Part shown: one piece after another, positions 1 through 11,709 of the stretch | Layout of the letters: each line of letters begins with the position of its first letter | Numbering within the stretch: the stretch's first letter is position 1 | Assembly: GCA_015680685.1 (NCBI GenBank) | Contig: MNCI01008883.1 | Coordinates: 1 to 61,480 of the forward strand | Direction of reading: 5' to 3' | DNA length: 61,480 nt | Source: Gnetum montanum | Taxonomy: Eukaryota > Streptophyta > Gnetopsida > Gnetales > Gnetaceae | The notes under the pieces: model-generated | Databases searched by the model: none | What the model saw: only the letters and a program-made list of their open reading frames with translations | What the model was told of the DNA's origin: nothing | Translations under genes and position numbers: made by a program

Positions 1-630
1 TTTTATTTGAGTGGATGTATTAGAAAATGATGAAAATACTGGATAGACATTAAAGTTTGCAAAACTTCAAAGGTCTTTAAAAATCCACTAAAGATGAATC
101 TTTCTTTTGTTACTAGCAGTGGAAAACTTTCCAACCTTGATTATTATGTTGATGCTTCTCTTTTTATGCAAAACATTCTTGAAAGATGGACTGAAATTTC
201 TTCTCATCATTCCATGGATTTAAGAAAAATATGATGCTTGAGCTTTAATCCCTATATGAGCTACTATGTATCCATGGGCATAGCCTCCATTTTTCTCCTC
301 TTGACATTGTTTCCTTTGCTTTTACAAGACCTTCAACCTTAGGAATTCCGTTTGGCATCATCTAAAATCACCAAAGGATCAACATTAGTTTTGATAATGT
401 TTCATTAATGATTAACCCTTCTTGAATCCTTAGCTAGCTTAAAATTAGGTAAAAATTTTAACATGTAAGCTTAAGATGATTCCATAATAATGCTTCCCAA
501 AGGGTCTAAGGTAACTAAAATTAGCAATTTGTTCACATTATTTTGATTATTTTTACTATTAGTTACCATAATTTTCAAAAATGGGGAGTTGGAGAAATTT
601 CAAAAATTACATCCTTAAACCCCCATAATA
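1..630. other. Unassigned left-edge sequence, 3' interior of element C
   Basis: This stretch is AT-rich and no known protein domain is recognisable in any frame. By comparison with elements A and B it falls in the variable slot between the 3' LTR, which lies off the left edge, and the second polypurine-like box near 631. A short plus-strand frame of about 46 codons opens near 93 but has no recognisable motif. Confidence 0.4.
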
Positions 631-2060
631 AATGAGCTTAACTTTTGAAGCACACAAGTTTTCGAATAATTAAAACCAAAGGTCTGGTTCACAAGATGGT
701 TAAGAAACTTTGAATTTAGAGGAAATTTTAATATAAAAGCATTAAAGATAGCTCAAATTGATGAGAAGTTGATTACAAAATCATCAATACATTTAGAGAA
801 GTTGTCAATAATGTTCATGAAGATGTGAGGTTTGGTTTAGATCCATGATCAAAAAAAGTTATGTAAGTGGGCCCTTCCCAAAGCAGGCTCCTACCATAAT
901 GCCCTTGCATAACCACCTCTATAGATGTTCGTGGGCACCTTAAAAGTGAAATGCATATAATGCATTTGTTCAAAACAACACACAAATACCTTGGTTAGGA
1001 TCTTGCACTATACTATACAAAATCATTAGACCCATACTTACATGCAGAGATGAGGTGAATAATGGGATGATAAGGGATTTCAAAGATTAGGATGTAAGGT
1101 ATTTAACTATGTTTCTAGTATGTTCTTGTGTTAGTGGTGATTAAAATGACCATCATACCTATTCGTCCAATTTCTAGACCAAGTCCATAGCATTAACACT
1201 GGCCTTGCATTAATGTGTTCTTTCTTGCCAACCATCATCAATCCATAACAACCACAGAGGACAAGCATCACTCCAACTAGAGAAGAAAAGAGAAGAAGGA
1301 AGAAAGGACCTTAGTTAAAGGGGTACCTTCAAGAATGGGTAACATGTCTTTCCATCCTCATAACCAGTGCTTAAAGCCCATTATTATGTCTCAAGAGTGT
1401 GCTTTGAATTCCTATTCTTTTTTTATTTTTATCTCTTTTTCTTTATTTTTTATTTTTTTTAATGGGAATCACACCATGAAAAAACATGCTTTTTTTATTA
1501 GTTGACAATAAAAGTGATGATATGTTCCTAGAGAAGTCATAAACTACAAGAAGAAAGTCAAGAAGAGAACCCACAAATTCCCTTGAGGCCACACCCTTTT
1601 CCATTCCCACTTGGTCTTTCCCCTTTTATTCAAGGCACAATGATCATTAGTTAATTTTAGTTTCACGTAGGAAGAACCATATTACTTTCATGATATGATA
1701 AAAGACTATTATTTATAGAACTAGAGGGATGGATGATGTGGTCTCACTACTTTACACAATTGTTCACCCAATCATCTTGATATCATAGGATAAAAACTTA
1801 GCATATGATGTTAACTTTTGCATCATGATTGATAATATTATTAACAAAAACATAGTAGACATTCATAAAACATAAAGGAAAGGACTTAAGAAAAGAGAAA
1901 ATTATAAAGAAATGAAAAATAACAAGAAATGAAAAACATATTAAGAATTAAAAATTTTTAAAAAATCAGGAAAATGATCAAAAAGTGTAAAAAAAAAAGT
2001 AACAATGCACTTATTAGTTTTTGATTCAAGATGAGGCATCTCCCCCACAACTAAGCTCAT
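631..2060 (-). repeat. Conserved non-coding 3' block of element C
   Basis: This region aligns by eye with 38780-40400 of element A and 51965-53440 of element B. Shared landmarks are a GTGGGnCnTnCCC(C)AAAG segment (864 onward), a CCTTAGTTA segment near 1308, the phrase GTGTGCTTTGAATTC near 1399, a CACACC(C/A)TTTTC segment near 1590 and an A-rich tract at 1860-2000. It ends at a TCCCCCACAACTAAG box at 2041-2055. No conserved reading frame is visible, so it is probably a structural or untranslated region of the family. Being present in three copies argues that it is part of the element and not flanking host DNA. Confidence 0.7.
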
Positions 2061-2559
2061 GGGCAAGCATTCAGAAAATGAACCACACATTTTCTTAGTT
2101 ATGCACCACAAGTTTTCCATTTATCATCTTTAACGATTTAAGTTTTTTCTTGGTAGCACATTTAACATTAATGATAATTACATTTTGATCATTTGGAGAC
2201 ATATCTTTAGTTGGAATAGAAGGTGTTTTCCTGTTAAGGGATCCAAAGATGTTTCCTTGTTTATTTTCTATTTTAGTTCTTGTGTCTCCTTGTTTAACAT
2301 TTTCTTTTGATGTATAGTTAGAGTGTCAAATGTTCTTCTCTAAGTTCTCTATTTGGTTTATTTTCTTAGGATAATAACTAATAAGTGGGTTGGATATTTC
2401 CATGCATCTTTTGAATAATTTTGTATTCTCATTTTAAGTCACTAGGTATCTTTTGGTTTAGTCGCTATTGTGTAGACTTGGTTTTGCACACACACTTGTT
2501 CCTTGAGTTTGTTATGGGTTGGTATAGGGATCATTTTAATACTTTGAGCTTTTGACCCA

Positions 2560-4759
2560 CAACTACATCCTTTATCATTATTAGTAATTCATGGAACTTT
2601 TTGTCTCTCCACAGTGAAAGGTAATATTTTATGTTTTGAGTCAGAGTGCTCATGGTTGTTGGCTTTTGCACAGGATTAAGAGACATTATTTTTGTAAGAG
2701 GGTTGCACCAGATTTTCCTTATGCTAGTTTTGATGAGCTAGTAGGTCTACTAGTTTTATTCACGTGTGAAAATTATCCTAAAGAAAGGATGTTTCTGTTA
2801 AGGTTGTGGTGCCAATCCTTCCTGCATTATTGGTGGTGACATATGTTGGAGGGAAGTATGAGAGTATTGAGGATGTGACAGAGGATAAGAGGTGCAAGAT
2901 GGTGATCCCATAGGAGATGTTGTGAATTGATGATATTTAGGAGAGTATTAGTACTGATTTAAGGTAAGGAAAGTAGAGTCATTTGGAGAAACAAGTTGTT
3001 GAACATAGTATTTGTAAGGGTCTAGTTGATGATAAGAGTATTGCTGGTTTGTTGATGGCATCCCCTACAACTATGGGTTTTTCCATTGTGATTGATAGTA
3101 GTCTTGAGGTTGATAAGAAGTCTCATTGGGATAGTACTATTGGTTATAGAACTGTCTATAATTACCTTGTGGGTAAGACAATCTTCTAGGAATTTTCTTA
3201 TCTACAAACTTGAGATTTAAAGCAAAAGTTCCAAACTCTTGTAGATGTAACATAACTAGGTAATAGCCCTTTGGATGTTCATATTTACAGATGTTACATC
3301 CATCATCCTCTCCTGTATCTGAGTCTAAAACCTCGTTTACTACAGTTTTTTTCCTTTTCTATCGATAAGTGTCTTTACCTGTTTCCTTGTTCTTTTTCCT
3401 CTTCTTATTTTATTCACTTAATTATTTTTCTTTACCTTTTCCTCTATGATTTTCAAGTTGGTTGTAATGTTTTCATTCATAAACTCCCACATCTTATCCA
3501 CCATTGCATCAATCTCAGTTGTAGAATTTTGTATTGGCAAGGTTTTATGTGAAATGAACTCATCAAGAGTTGCCTCTTTTTCCTGATCATATATGTGGAT
3601 TTCTTTTTTATGAAGATTTGGATCCTAGTTATATTCCTCTACACTTTCTTTTACATATCTCTCCTTCTTCTTTTGCCACATGTTCAACTAGCCTTTGTAT
3701 TTGATGACCTCTCAATTTGGATAATCATTCTTGGGCATAGATCCTAAGGGTCTCTCTCATTTTATTACAAAGCCCATCTATGAAGTGGAGAAGTTGCTCT
3801 TTTCTAGAAAAACCATGGCTTGGACATCAATGTAGTAGAGAATAGTACCTATTCAAGGATGCATCTAAGGATTCATGATTTTCTTACTTTCACCCTTGGA
3901 TTTGTTTTCTTAGATTATACACTCTCTCCTAGGTTTACTATTTTTCATTGAAGAGCTCAAGAATTATGGACCACTAGTGGATTGAATTTGGTTCCAATGA
4001 TCTATACCAACTTTTAGCTTCTTCTATTAGTGTCCTGGGGAAGAGCTTAAGCTTTTTCCATATACTTTCAATGTTTTGTAAGGTGCAAGCATCATGGAAG
4101 GCTTGTAAATGAAGTAGGGTATTAGAATTATAGGCTCCCTTAAATTTAGAAGTATTATTCATATCAATCCATTTGGTGTAGCTATCTCTTTGGTGGGTAT
4201 GAGGTGTTCAAAATACCTTCCTAATTTGTATCATGCTCCTAGTAGCCAACAAGGTTTCATCTTCATCAAACATGTCATGGTTATAATCACTATTTCTATT
4301 TTTCTGATAGTGATGATCTTGTCTATGCTCACTTTGATGTATTTCGTCTTGACTTTTCATTCTATTTTTATCTTCATCTTGACCCCTTAGTGTATATTTA
4401 TCTCTATACCTATGTTCATATTTGTGAAAACTATACATTCAAGAGGAAGAGGAAGATGGTGAACTGGGAGAATCACCATGGCTCTTATATCTCCCCTTAT
4501 GGTCCCTTGATTTATCTCTTCTATGTTTGGAGGAGGTCTTAGGCCTTGAGGCCCTTCTTGTTCTAGGACTTACTTCATCTCCTCTAAGATTATCTGCATT
4601 AGTCAAATGTAGTCTTTGAATGTAGTAAGGGTCTAAATGAGCATATGAGACTCCTATGTTTAGTGATCCACTTCAATTTTCTTCCATATAGAACCTACCA
4701 TTTTTCCTACTAGTGTTCTCATCATATGATGGATTATTGGCTCTATGTGAAGAAGACAT
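2560..4759 (-). pseudogene. Decayed gag of element C
   Basis: The gag reads on the minus strand from an ATG at 4759 that opens M-S-S-S-H, as in element A. The core around 4162-3974 contains LHLQAFHDAC and a KLFPRTLI/W-Y-R-S stretch, as in the plant Retrotrans_gag domain, and matches the A and B copies. Further on is the family knuckle CNICKYEHPKG (near 3290), then a proline-poor tail to about 2600. The N-terminal half is Arg/His/Asp-rich. Many stops and frameshifts break it, and the last knuckle cysteine is replaced by tyrosine. The plus-strand ORFs at 2636, 2983 and 3271 are shadows. No protease was found after it. Confidence 0.75.
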
Positions 4760-4872
4760 GTTTTTAATTAATAATGTATGTGACTTAAAATATTAAATTT
4801 TCTTAAAAGATAATTTTTTGATGCCTTTACAAGGATCGTTTATAATATAACTGATCTAGACAACTAGCACCA

Positions 4873-4890
4873 CCCTCGACAATGGTGCCA
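4873..4890 (-). other. Primer-binding site of element C (tRNA-Asp type)
   Basis: The minus strand reads TGGCACCATTGTCGAGGG directly after the LTR. It corresponds to the 3' end of plant tRNA-Asp (complement TGGCGCCGTTGCCGGGG) with transitions at CpG positions. Confidence 0.75.
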
Positions 4891-4891
4891 A

Positions 4892-5902
4892 TGATGAGTA
4901 GGAGGTACCCGCTACATCCAACCATATGAATCACATGTGTTCATGTAATATCCAATCAAATTTCATGGATGGAACTAGTGTGGTATCTAGATTGTTAAGC
5001 ATTGATTGCAGGTCAGTATCTTCTCATTGGGACTAATGATAGTTTGGTAACGTATGGTTTAGTCCAAAGTAAGGCATATGATTATTGATGTTGTGCAGCC
5101 AAGGCTAAATTATATGAAAGTATGAAAATTAATTATTTAAAATAATTAATAGTAAGAAGATAAATCCAAAACTATCCTAAGGTTAATGAGTGTCCATTTC
5201 CAACTTGCTATACATATCTTAAACTTACATACCCACTACTAGGATTACTAAGTGTTATGCTACTAGGGGAACTAAGCAATAATGTTGCTAGGATTACCAA
5301 GCAAATATGTATTTATGCTTGAAACTAGTTGTGCTTATTCTATTAATTGATTAATGTGTATGAAAATGTAAATATTAACTAGGTACATCAAAAATAAATT
5401 GCATTAATAGTAAATCTATTCTAAGTTGAAGTATTGCAATGAATATGAATTAATCTCGATCTTAGTGCCACTCATGGAATGTGTCCAGGTATAATTCCAC
5501 TCAAATAAGATGGTGTACAATTGACTCAAATCTACATTGTGGGCACTCATTGATTGTTTGTTAATATTACAAGAGAGAATTACAAGAATTTGGCTATAAT
5601 ATTGGCATTAAATACATAGTAGGTGCTTACATATTTATAGGAAAATACAGGCATTACATCGATGGGGGTGCATTCACACATTTAGTTGTGTCAATGGGGA
5701 TGCATCAATAAGGATGTGTCAATGGGGATGCATTGATGGGCTACATCAATGCATCTAAGATGCATTTCTCATTAATGCATCAATCCATTTTCATCCATAC
5801 ATATGTATCGATGCATTTAAGATGCATTGATAGGGATGCATCGACAAGGCTTTGTCGATGGGGATGCATTGATGAAGTCGCTCAACATATCATGTCTCAT
5901 GA
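4892..5902 (-). repeat. 5' LTR of element C
   Basis: The plus-strand sequence begins TGATGAGTAGGAGG beside the primer-binding site and ends near TCTCATGA. It aligns with LTR D (7005-7889) at both ends and more weakly with LTRs A and B. The U3 part (5650-5880) is a run of palindromic words such as ATGCATCGAT separated by GGGGATGC. The exact end at 5902 is taken from the conserved (T)CTCATCA terminus, here with one mismatch. Confidence 0.75.
5650..5880. repeat. U3 array of GATGCATCGATG-like words
   Basis: At least ten imperfect copies of a 12-16 bp word containing ATGCAT and ATCGAT palindromes occur here, joined by GGGGATG. Elements A and B have GATATC-centred words at the same place. Confidence 0.7.
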
Positions 5903-6059
5903 CTTTGAAAATATGAATCATGGTCTTGCAAATCCTTAAGAACTACTTTAGAGAATTTGTCTTGCCTTGAGATATGCAAGCTATGAGTGTATGTAATGAT
6001 TTAGCATAAGTTAATAAATCACATTCATATAATAATACTAAGTAAGGTATTTGCTTATT

Positions 6060-6640
6060 TACCTTTAAGTCATTAAGAAGAAATTTTTTTGGCACTCTTT
6101 CAATATCTTTTCAAATTTTAGTACTAAGTCTAGGTCCCCAAATAACACATCCATACAATATAGTAGAATAAATGATAGTTTGAAAAATTTATTTTCTAAT
6201 CTTCCAAGCTTAGAGATTTGAATCCTTGCATTTGTTTTTGAAAGCATATAGAGCCTTGAAGTCTTCTACTATTTTTTCATTGATGCACTTCCCCTACATA
6301 GAATTATTCATATAAATAAGACCCGAATATTTAAAAGAATCTACTATTTGCACATTGTTACTTTAAAAAAGAAAGTTATAATGATTATTTCTTGTACCCA
6401 AACTCATTAATTTATTTCTCTCTACATTTACTTGAAGACTAGATAAATGACAATAATTTTCTAAAATTTGCAATATATTTTGTATACCTTTTGATGTAGT
6501 AGAAATCATAATAGCATCATCTGCATATAAAAGAAGATTTACTACTTGGGGATCCAATGTTGATAGCATGACTATCTTGCATGTTGTACAACCATTCTTA
6601 TATTTCATCAATAATATCATTTAGATTTCTCAATAGGCTT
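6060..6640 (-). pseudogene. LINE (L1-type) ORF2 remnant, reverse transcriptase
   Basis: A minus-strand frame at 6620-6363 contains LLLYADDAIMIS, the YADD catalytic box of non-LTR reverse transcriptases, followed by a spacer helix and the S-x-L-x-V-N-x-x-K-like stretch usual in plant L1 elements. A second piece at 6247-6065 carries an ILLYCMDVLFGDL stretch that matches the conserved segment after the thumb. The pieces are joined across stops and a frameshift. Endonuclease, start and tail are missing, so only about 190 codons of a protein normally over 1000 residues remain. It lies between LTRs C and D. Confidence 0.8.
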
Positions 6641-7004
6641 TCCTTAGAGTGTTTTGGATGAAATTTCATTTAGCATTACCTATCTAAGACTGATTTGGGA
6701 CTTATAGTTGGCATCTTCACTAAGATTATAGTAATATGTGCAGGTTGTGAGTTACAAGAATTGTAACTTGTAAGTCATACCATCCCTTTAGTTTTTATGG
6801 TAGAAAAATATATTAACGTTTGTACTTACCTTATACCATAAAAATATCTCAAGTCTAAAATGTGACCTCCATTCCTATATTAAAAATACCATGTGGCCTA
6901 TGGTTTACATGTTTTTTACATGGTCAAATTGTTTCATGTTACATGACTCCGTATTATATAATTAGTTATATAACTAGCTTAGTTGTATACTTATAATATA
7001 TATT
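6641..7004. other. AT-rich spacer
   Basis: No gene, repeat array or domain is visible between the LINE remnant and LTR D. Confidence 0.5.
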
Positions 7005-7889
7005 TGATGATTGATATGTATCTGCTATGTCCAACCATATGAATCACAAACATTCACTAGCTATTCGATTGAATTCCATAGACTTATTTACCTAAGTGGC
7101 CAATATTCCTAAGTAGTTAATCATGTAGTTGTAAGGTTGTTATTTTCTTAATCCACACTTGTGTTTTAACTATGCATATGATTAAGTGTGTTTAAGGCCT
7201 AAGATGTATATTTTTGTAATTATTTTTAATATATTTTTCTCCTTACAACTAGATGATTATGTGAAGGTTGAATAATTAATTATCTAACAAATCAAATAGT
7301 TTAATAACTAACTATCCTAATGTTGAGTATTCGATCCCACTTACCATACACATCCTAAACTAGTATTAACACTACTGGGTTACCAAGTGGCTATTACCAG
7401 GCATACAAAATATCCACTGTTGGGATTACCAAGAGTTAATACGCTATACTTGAAGTAGTGGTATTCACGTGTTTATGATATATTATATTAACTAAATAAA
7501 TACATAAATGTAAAGTGCATGGAAAGTAAAATGTTGAACAGAAATAGTAAACTATTCTAAGTACAATAGATGTAGGAAATCTCAATTTTATTGTTGTTCA
7601 TGCCAATGTGTTTAGGTACATAGGCACATGAATAAAACTTTGTACAATCTCTTAAATCCATACTATAGGAACTCATAGAGAAAATATTCTAACTCTAGAG
7701 GAAATACACTACAAGAGTTTTGCTAAGGTTATGATTGAAAGGTATCATAAACACAACAGATGCACACATTTATATAGGTAGTAACTATGTCAATGTCGAC
7801 ATATCTATATCAATGCATCCTACCATGCATTGACAAGGATATATCAATTAGGCTGCATTGACATAGCCTACCTTATTGATTGTTCATCA
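7005..7889 (-). repeat. 3' LTR of element D
   Basis: The plus-strand sequence starts TGATGATTGATATG and ends TTGTTCATCA. Its first 60 bases and its end follow LTR C, including CC(A/T)ACCATATGAATCACA. It is followed immediately by TACCCCTACGATTGAC, the polypurine tract read on the plus strand, which fixes it as the 3' LTR of a minus-strand element extending to the right. The 5' bases before it are ATATT; no matching duplication was found. Confidence 0.75.
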
Positions 7890-7905
7890 TACCCCTACGA
7901 TTGAC
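7890..7905 (-). other. Polypurine tract of element D
   Basis: The minus strand reads GTAGGGGTA ending exactly at the LTR. This is the position and type of tract that primes plus-strand DNA synthesis. Confidence 0.6.
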
Positions 7906-8099
7906 TAAAAGCTTGTCCTCAAATGAAGAAAAGTAGCTTCCTATAAAATTTGGAGGCATGAAATTTATTAACAAAAAGATAAAGATACAGACTTTTAACT
8001 AACTTTGAGTGTTAGATTATACATTTCTTACAAAAAATGACTATCCATTATACTAAAATTGGACACTTTACAAAATCTTCAGTAGGTGCTTGTAGAATA

Positions 8100-9710
8100 G
8101 CTAAAGATGTGATGAAGTCTCAAACAGTGCCTAGAGGTGGAGGATCTTGGGACTCTTATGATCCCTTATTCCATATTGGTGCTATTAGAGATTGAGGTTG
8201 TCCTATTGTTATCACTGCTTCTATTGAAATCTTGAAAGCATCCAAGAGTACTTTCATTTTGTCTTCTTTGCTTCATGGATCATAAATGGTCCAAGTGGCT
8301 TCACCAATGTGGAAAAGTGTAGTAATATCCTATGGGCATGACATTGAAAGAAATAGGTCCTTCATGTTAACAAACTAGGTTGTGAAGGCTTTACATTTTA
8401 TGTTGAACGTCCTTACAAGTTTCTATAGCTCTTGTTAGTCATTCATCCCAAGTTCTCAATAATAGATGGTTGATTAATGAATCTACTTTTGAGAACCTCA
8501 AGCTCCACATTGATTATCTTCAACTTCTATATTATCTCCTTGTGGAGCTTGAATTTCACCTCATAAAAGAGGTAATAATTGGTCACCTGCTTTTCCAATT
8601 CTGACCTTGGCATCCTTGCTCTTAATGTTGCTAAGGTTGCATAATGAAGGTTTGTGAGATCATGTACTCCATCATCTCTTCAATTTGTAAATCTTTTAGA
8701 TGAATTTTAGCCTTGTTAAACACATTTAGTCCATCAAAGATGGATTACCATACATGATCTCTTTTTTGGAGTTATTGGAGGGCCTCGTTCATCTTTGCCT
8801 TTACCATTTAAATTTCCTTCTCATTGATCTCCTTAAGGATTCCAACTTGTTCCATGTACTGATTCTCTATATGTTTGAACTTTAGGGATTCATTCTTCTA
8901 GGTGACTATCTCAATTGCACTATTATGATGAAGATCACATACTTTCTCCATTGAAAGATTCTAGTTTTCAACTACCAATTTTCTTAGGCCTAGGTTCACC
9001 TTGGTGAGCTGCTCTTACTGCTAGTATATTAATTTGACTATCTAGTTCTTTTGTTACTCAACATTATGTAAGGAGTGATTGTTCTTTGTGAGGATCAAGT
9101 TTTTATTCCAGACTTGTGATAGGTCTATATTAGTGTTGAAAGCCATGGCTTATGACAAGGACATGTTAAAGATCATGGGCTCCTTTGCATTATTGACCTC
9201 TTGAAGTCTTTGTTGAAACTGTTGAAAAGCTTCATCCTTAGTATGCTAAGGCCTAATAATCATAGGGTCAAAGATATGGGCACATAACTTAGCAACTTAG
9301 GTGGCCAAACATTGATTGGCTATGGTGGCCTTCTTAAGTTATGCATAAGCAATTATTAGCTTGCTCCTTGTCTCAAGTAGTTGTGACTGGTCCACTGTGA
9401 TGTCATCTAGAAGATCAAAGATCCAAGAAAATGATTACTTGGCCACAAATGTTTTTCCAAGAACTCTTTGTGTTGGGCAGGACTGATCCAATAACTTCTT
9501 TCTTTTGCAGATGCATGAATGTCTACAATGGTAGTAATGTGAGGTATTGGCGCTAGAGGAGCGTTTATGTCTTCAACAACCTTATCAAGCATCATCTGCA
9601 CTACTATCTCCTGGCCTTTATGTTGCATGAACAAGATGGTCACCCTCTCAACTTCCTTCAACATGACTAAGAAGGCTACAACATTTCCTAAATTTTTAGG
9701 AAATGCTTAT
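8100..9710 (-). pseudogene. Accessory coiled-coil ORF of element D
   Basis: The minus strand holds a long degenerate reading frame of about 500 codons from near 9710 to near 8400, broken by roughly a dozen stops and at least one frameshift (near 8640). The clearest stretch, 9664-9407, begins MLKEVERVTILFMQHKGQEI. Downstream it is rich in Gln, Glu, Lys and Leu, for example EAFQQFQQRLQEVNNAKEP and MEQVGILKEINEKEI, which suggests long coiled coils. No enzyme motif is visible. It occupies the slot between the 3' LTR and the expected gag. It is not visibly related to the ORF at the same place in element B. Function unknown. Confidence 0.5.
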
Positions 9711-10714
9711 GTATGAATGAATATTGTGACCTCTCAAGCACTCAGATTGGATCTTGTGGATGTTTGGTTCCTTTATGCTAAGAATAGGATGGGATGTAAA
9801 ATTTCAAAAATAAAGTGTATTATAAAGAAATATTTAGTGTTTAACCATAGATAAGTATTAAAGAGAATGATATTAAATCATAAAATAATATTAATAATAA
9901 ACAAAAAAATAGTGTATATGACATGTTAATCCAAAATCCAACTAAGGGTGACCCTTAGATTAATAAGTGTCTTACACATAATAAACTTCATTAAACAATA
10001 TTCTTTAAGTACAACATTCATAAGTTAAGGTGGTTAATAGCTCAGTTTAGGGTAATGCTTATTAGTGTTTAGTTTTTATTAAATACTTGCTTAGATGAGT
10101 CACTAAGGTGGAAAGGGTGTGTTATATGGGACCTAGTTTCTTTGGTGGTAAAGGCATTTTCTGATATCAAGTAAGATCAGTGCCATGTGAGGAATCCTTG
10201 CAAAATGAATTTGTCTTCCACAAGAACCTCGCGATTGAAGCCAATCATGTATTGAATTTCTTGTGAAAAATAAGAAAAAACTAAAAAATAAAAAAGAAGA
10301 AGAAGAAAAAAGAGAAAGAAAGAGATGAAAAACAAAAGAAGAAGAAAAAGAAGATCCCATAAAAACTTTCAATCATGAGACAAGCCACACTCCCATAGGA
10401 ACCTTATGTTGACCTTTTGGTATGTCAAAATGTTAAGGAAAATGGAGTACAAGGATGTCTGTATGGTTTTAGTGTTTACAAGAGCAAGAGCAAAGGACTT
10501 AAGAACTCATAAGCAAAGTTAGGATCACAAGGAATCAAGGGAGCATGGACAAATACAAAGATTCCAAGTTGAATGTGTCTATTTATGTTTATTTTTGTTG
10601 AGAAAGATTCTTGGTTTTTTTGGCATGTTTCAAAGTTTTTTGGCTCATTTTGATGAGTTTAGGAGGTTGTAAGATCTATGGGGACTTATTTGGAGGCATC
10701 CAAAGCCTCTTAGC
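9711..10714. other. AT-rich stretch with GA microsatellite
   Basis: No gene is recognisable. A GAAGAAGAAAA-type purine tract runs from about 10267 to 10352 and creates a spurious minus-strand Phe/Ser-rich ORF. The 5' part of element D is expected here but its gag and 5' LTR are absent, so D is truncated. Confidence 0.5.
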
Positions 10715-11680
10715 ATCAAAATGAGTAGTTTCATATTTGGCCCCTGAAAAAGAGATGTCTTTCCCATACCAAAGATGCCTTTCTAGTAGGTAGCATAAGT
10801 AAAGATGTCTCTACAAAATAGTAGACATCTTTCATCAAAAAAATATTTTTTTCATCAGACAAAAACATCTTCTTGGAATTAAGGCTAGTTATAGAAAGAC
10901 ATCTTTCACCAAAAGAAGATATCTTTCAAGAATAGAGACCAAAGGTAAAAAGATGTCTCAGACATGAAGAAGACATCTTCCATGACCACTAAATAGCCAT
11001 TACACAAGTTTTAAGATGGAATTTGAAAACATAGTAACTATAAGAAGAGTTCACTCTCATTGGGAAATATGCAAGCATTATGTACTATCAATTGAATTCA
11101 TCAAGCAATCATTGTAATCACTGTTGCTCCTCACTGTATTATCATTTTTCCATTGTAAAGTGTGATGTACCTCAAAGTGCAAGGATCAAGAAAATAAGTT
11201 ACATTCATCCCTTATAATTGGTGTTCTCTCTTATTATCCTACAGGGTTGATGTGCTTCTTATAGGAAGGCATCTTGATTGAGCTTATTCAGATCCTATGG
11301 GATTGAGTTGTTGGTGTTGCAACACAATACTCTAGAGTGGAGGCTCAAGATTATAAAGGTTGTGGAAGCCTAGAAACCATATTCAAAGCTTGTTAGGGCC
11401 TTATGAGGTTGAGTAGTTGATGTAGCATTACAACACTCTAAAGAGGAGCTTAAAGATTGTATAGGATGTGCTACCCTTCAAACCACATTTGAAAGTAACA
11501 AACTCCAAAGGTGTGCTTGTGATCTACCCTTTGAGTGTAGACTACCTAAGTTGGGAAACCATGTTAAATTCGGTGTGTGTTCTTTGTCCAAAGAATTTTA
11601 ATTTAGGGAACTTATTCATGCCCATCCCCACCAAACTTCCCCCAACAACACCCCCCCACCCTTCTAAGCTCAACATTTCA
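10715..11680 (+). repeat. 5' LTR of element E
   Basis: It matches 13900-14740 over most of its length. Shared segments include AGTAGTTTCAT, TTTCCCATACCAAAGA, CATTTTTCCATTGTAAAGTG, TTGATGTGCTTCTT and CTAAGTTGGGAAACCATG. A run of AAGATGTCTT and CATCTTTC words at 10750-10980 forms short inverted repeats in its U3 part. The left boundary is approximate. Confidence 0.7.
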
Positions 11681-11684
11681 CAAG

Positions 11685-11700
11685 TGGTATCAAAGCTTGG
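11685..11700 (+). other. Primer-binding site of element E (initiator tRNA-Met)
   Basis: TGGTATCAAAGCTTGG lies just after the LTR. It differs from the common plant TGGTATCAGAGC site at one early position. Confidence 0.8.
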
Positions 11701-11709
11701 TACTCTTCT

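Noticed and set aside
10133-10372. Ser/Phe-rich minus-strand ORF
   Set aside because: It is read from a GAAGAA microsatellite.
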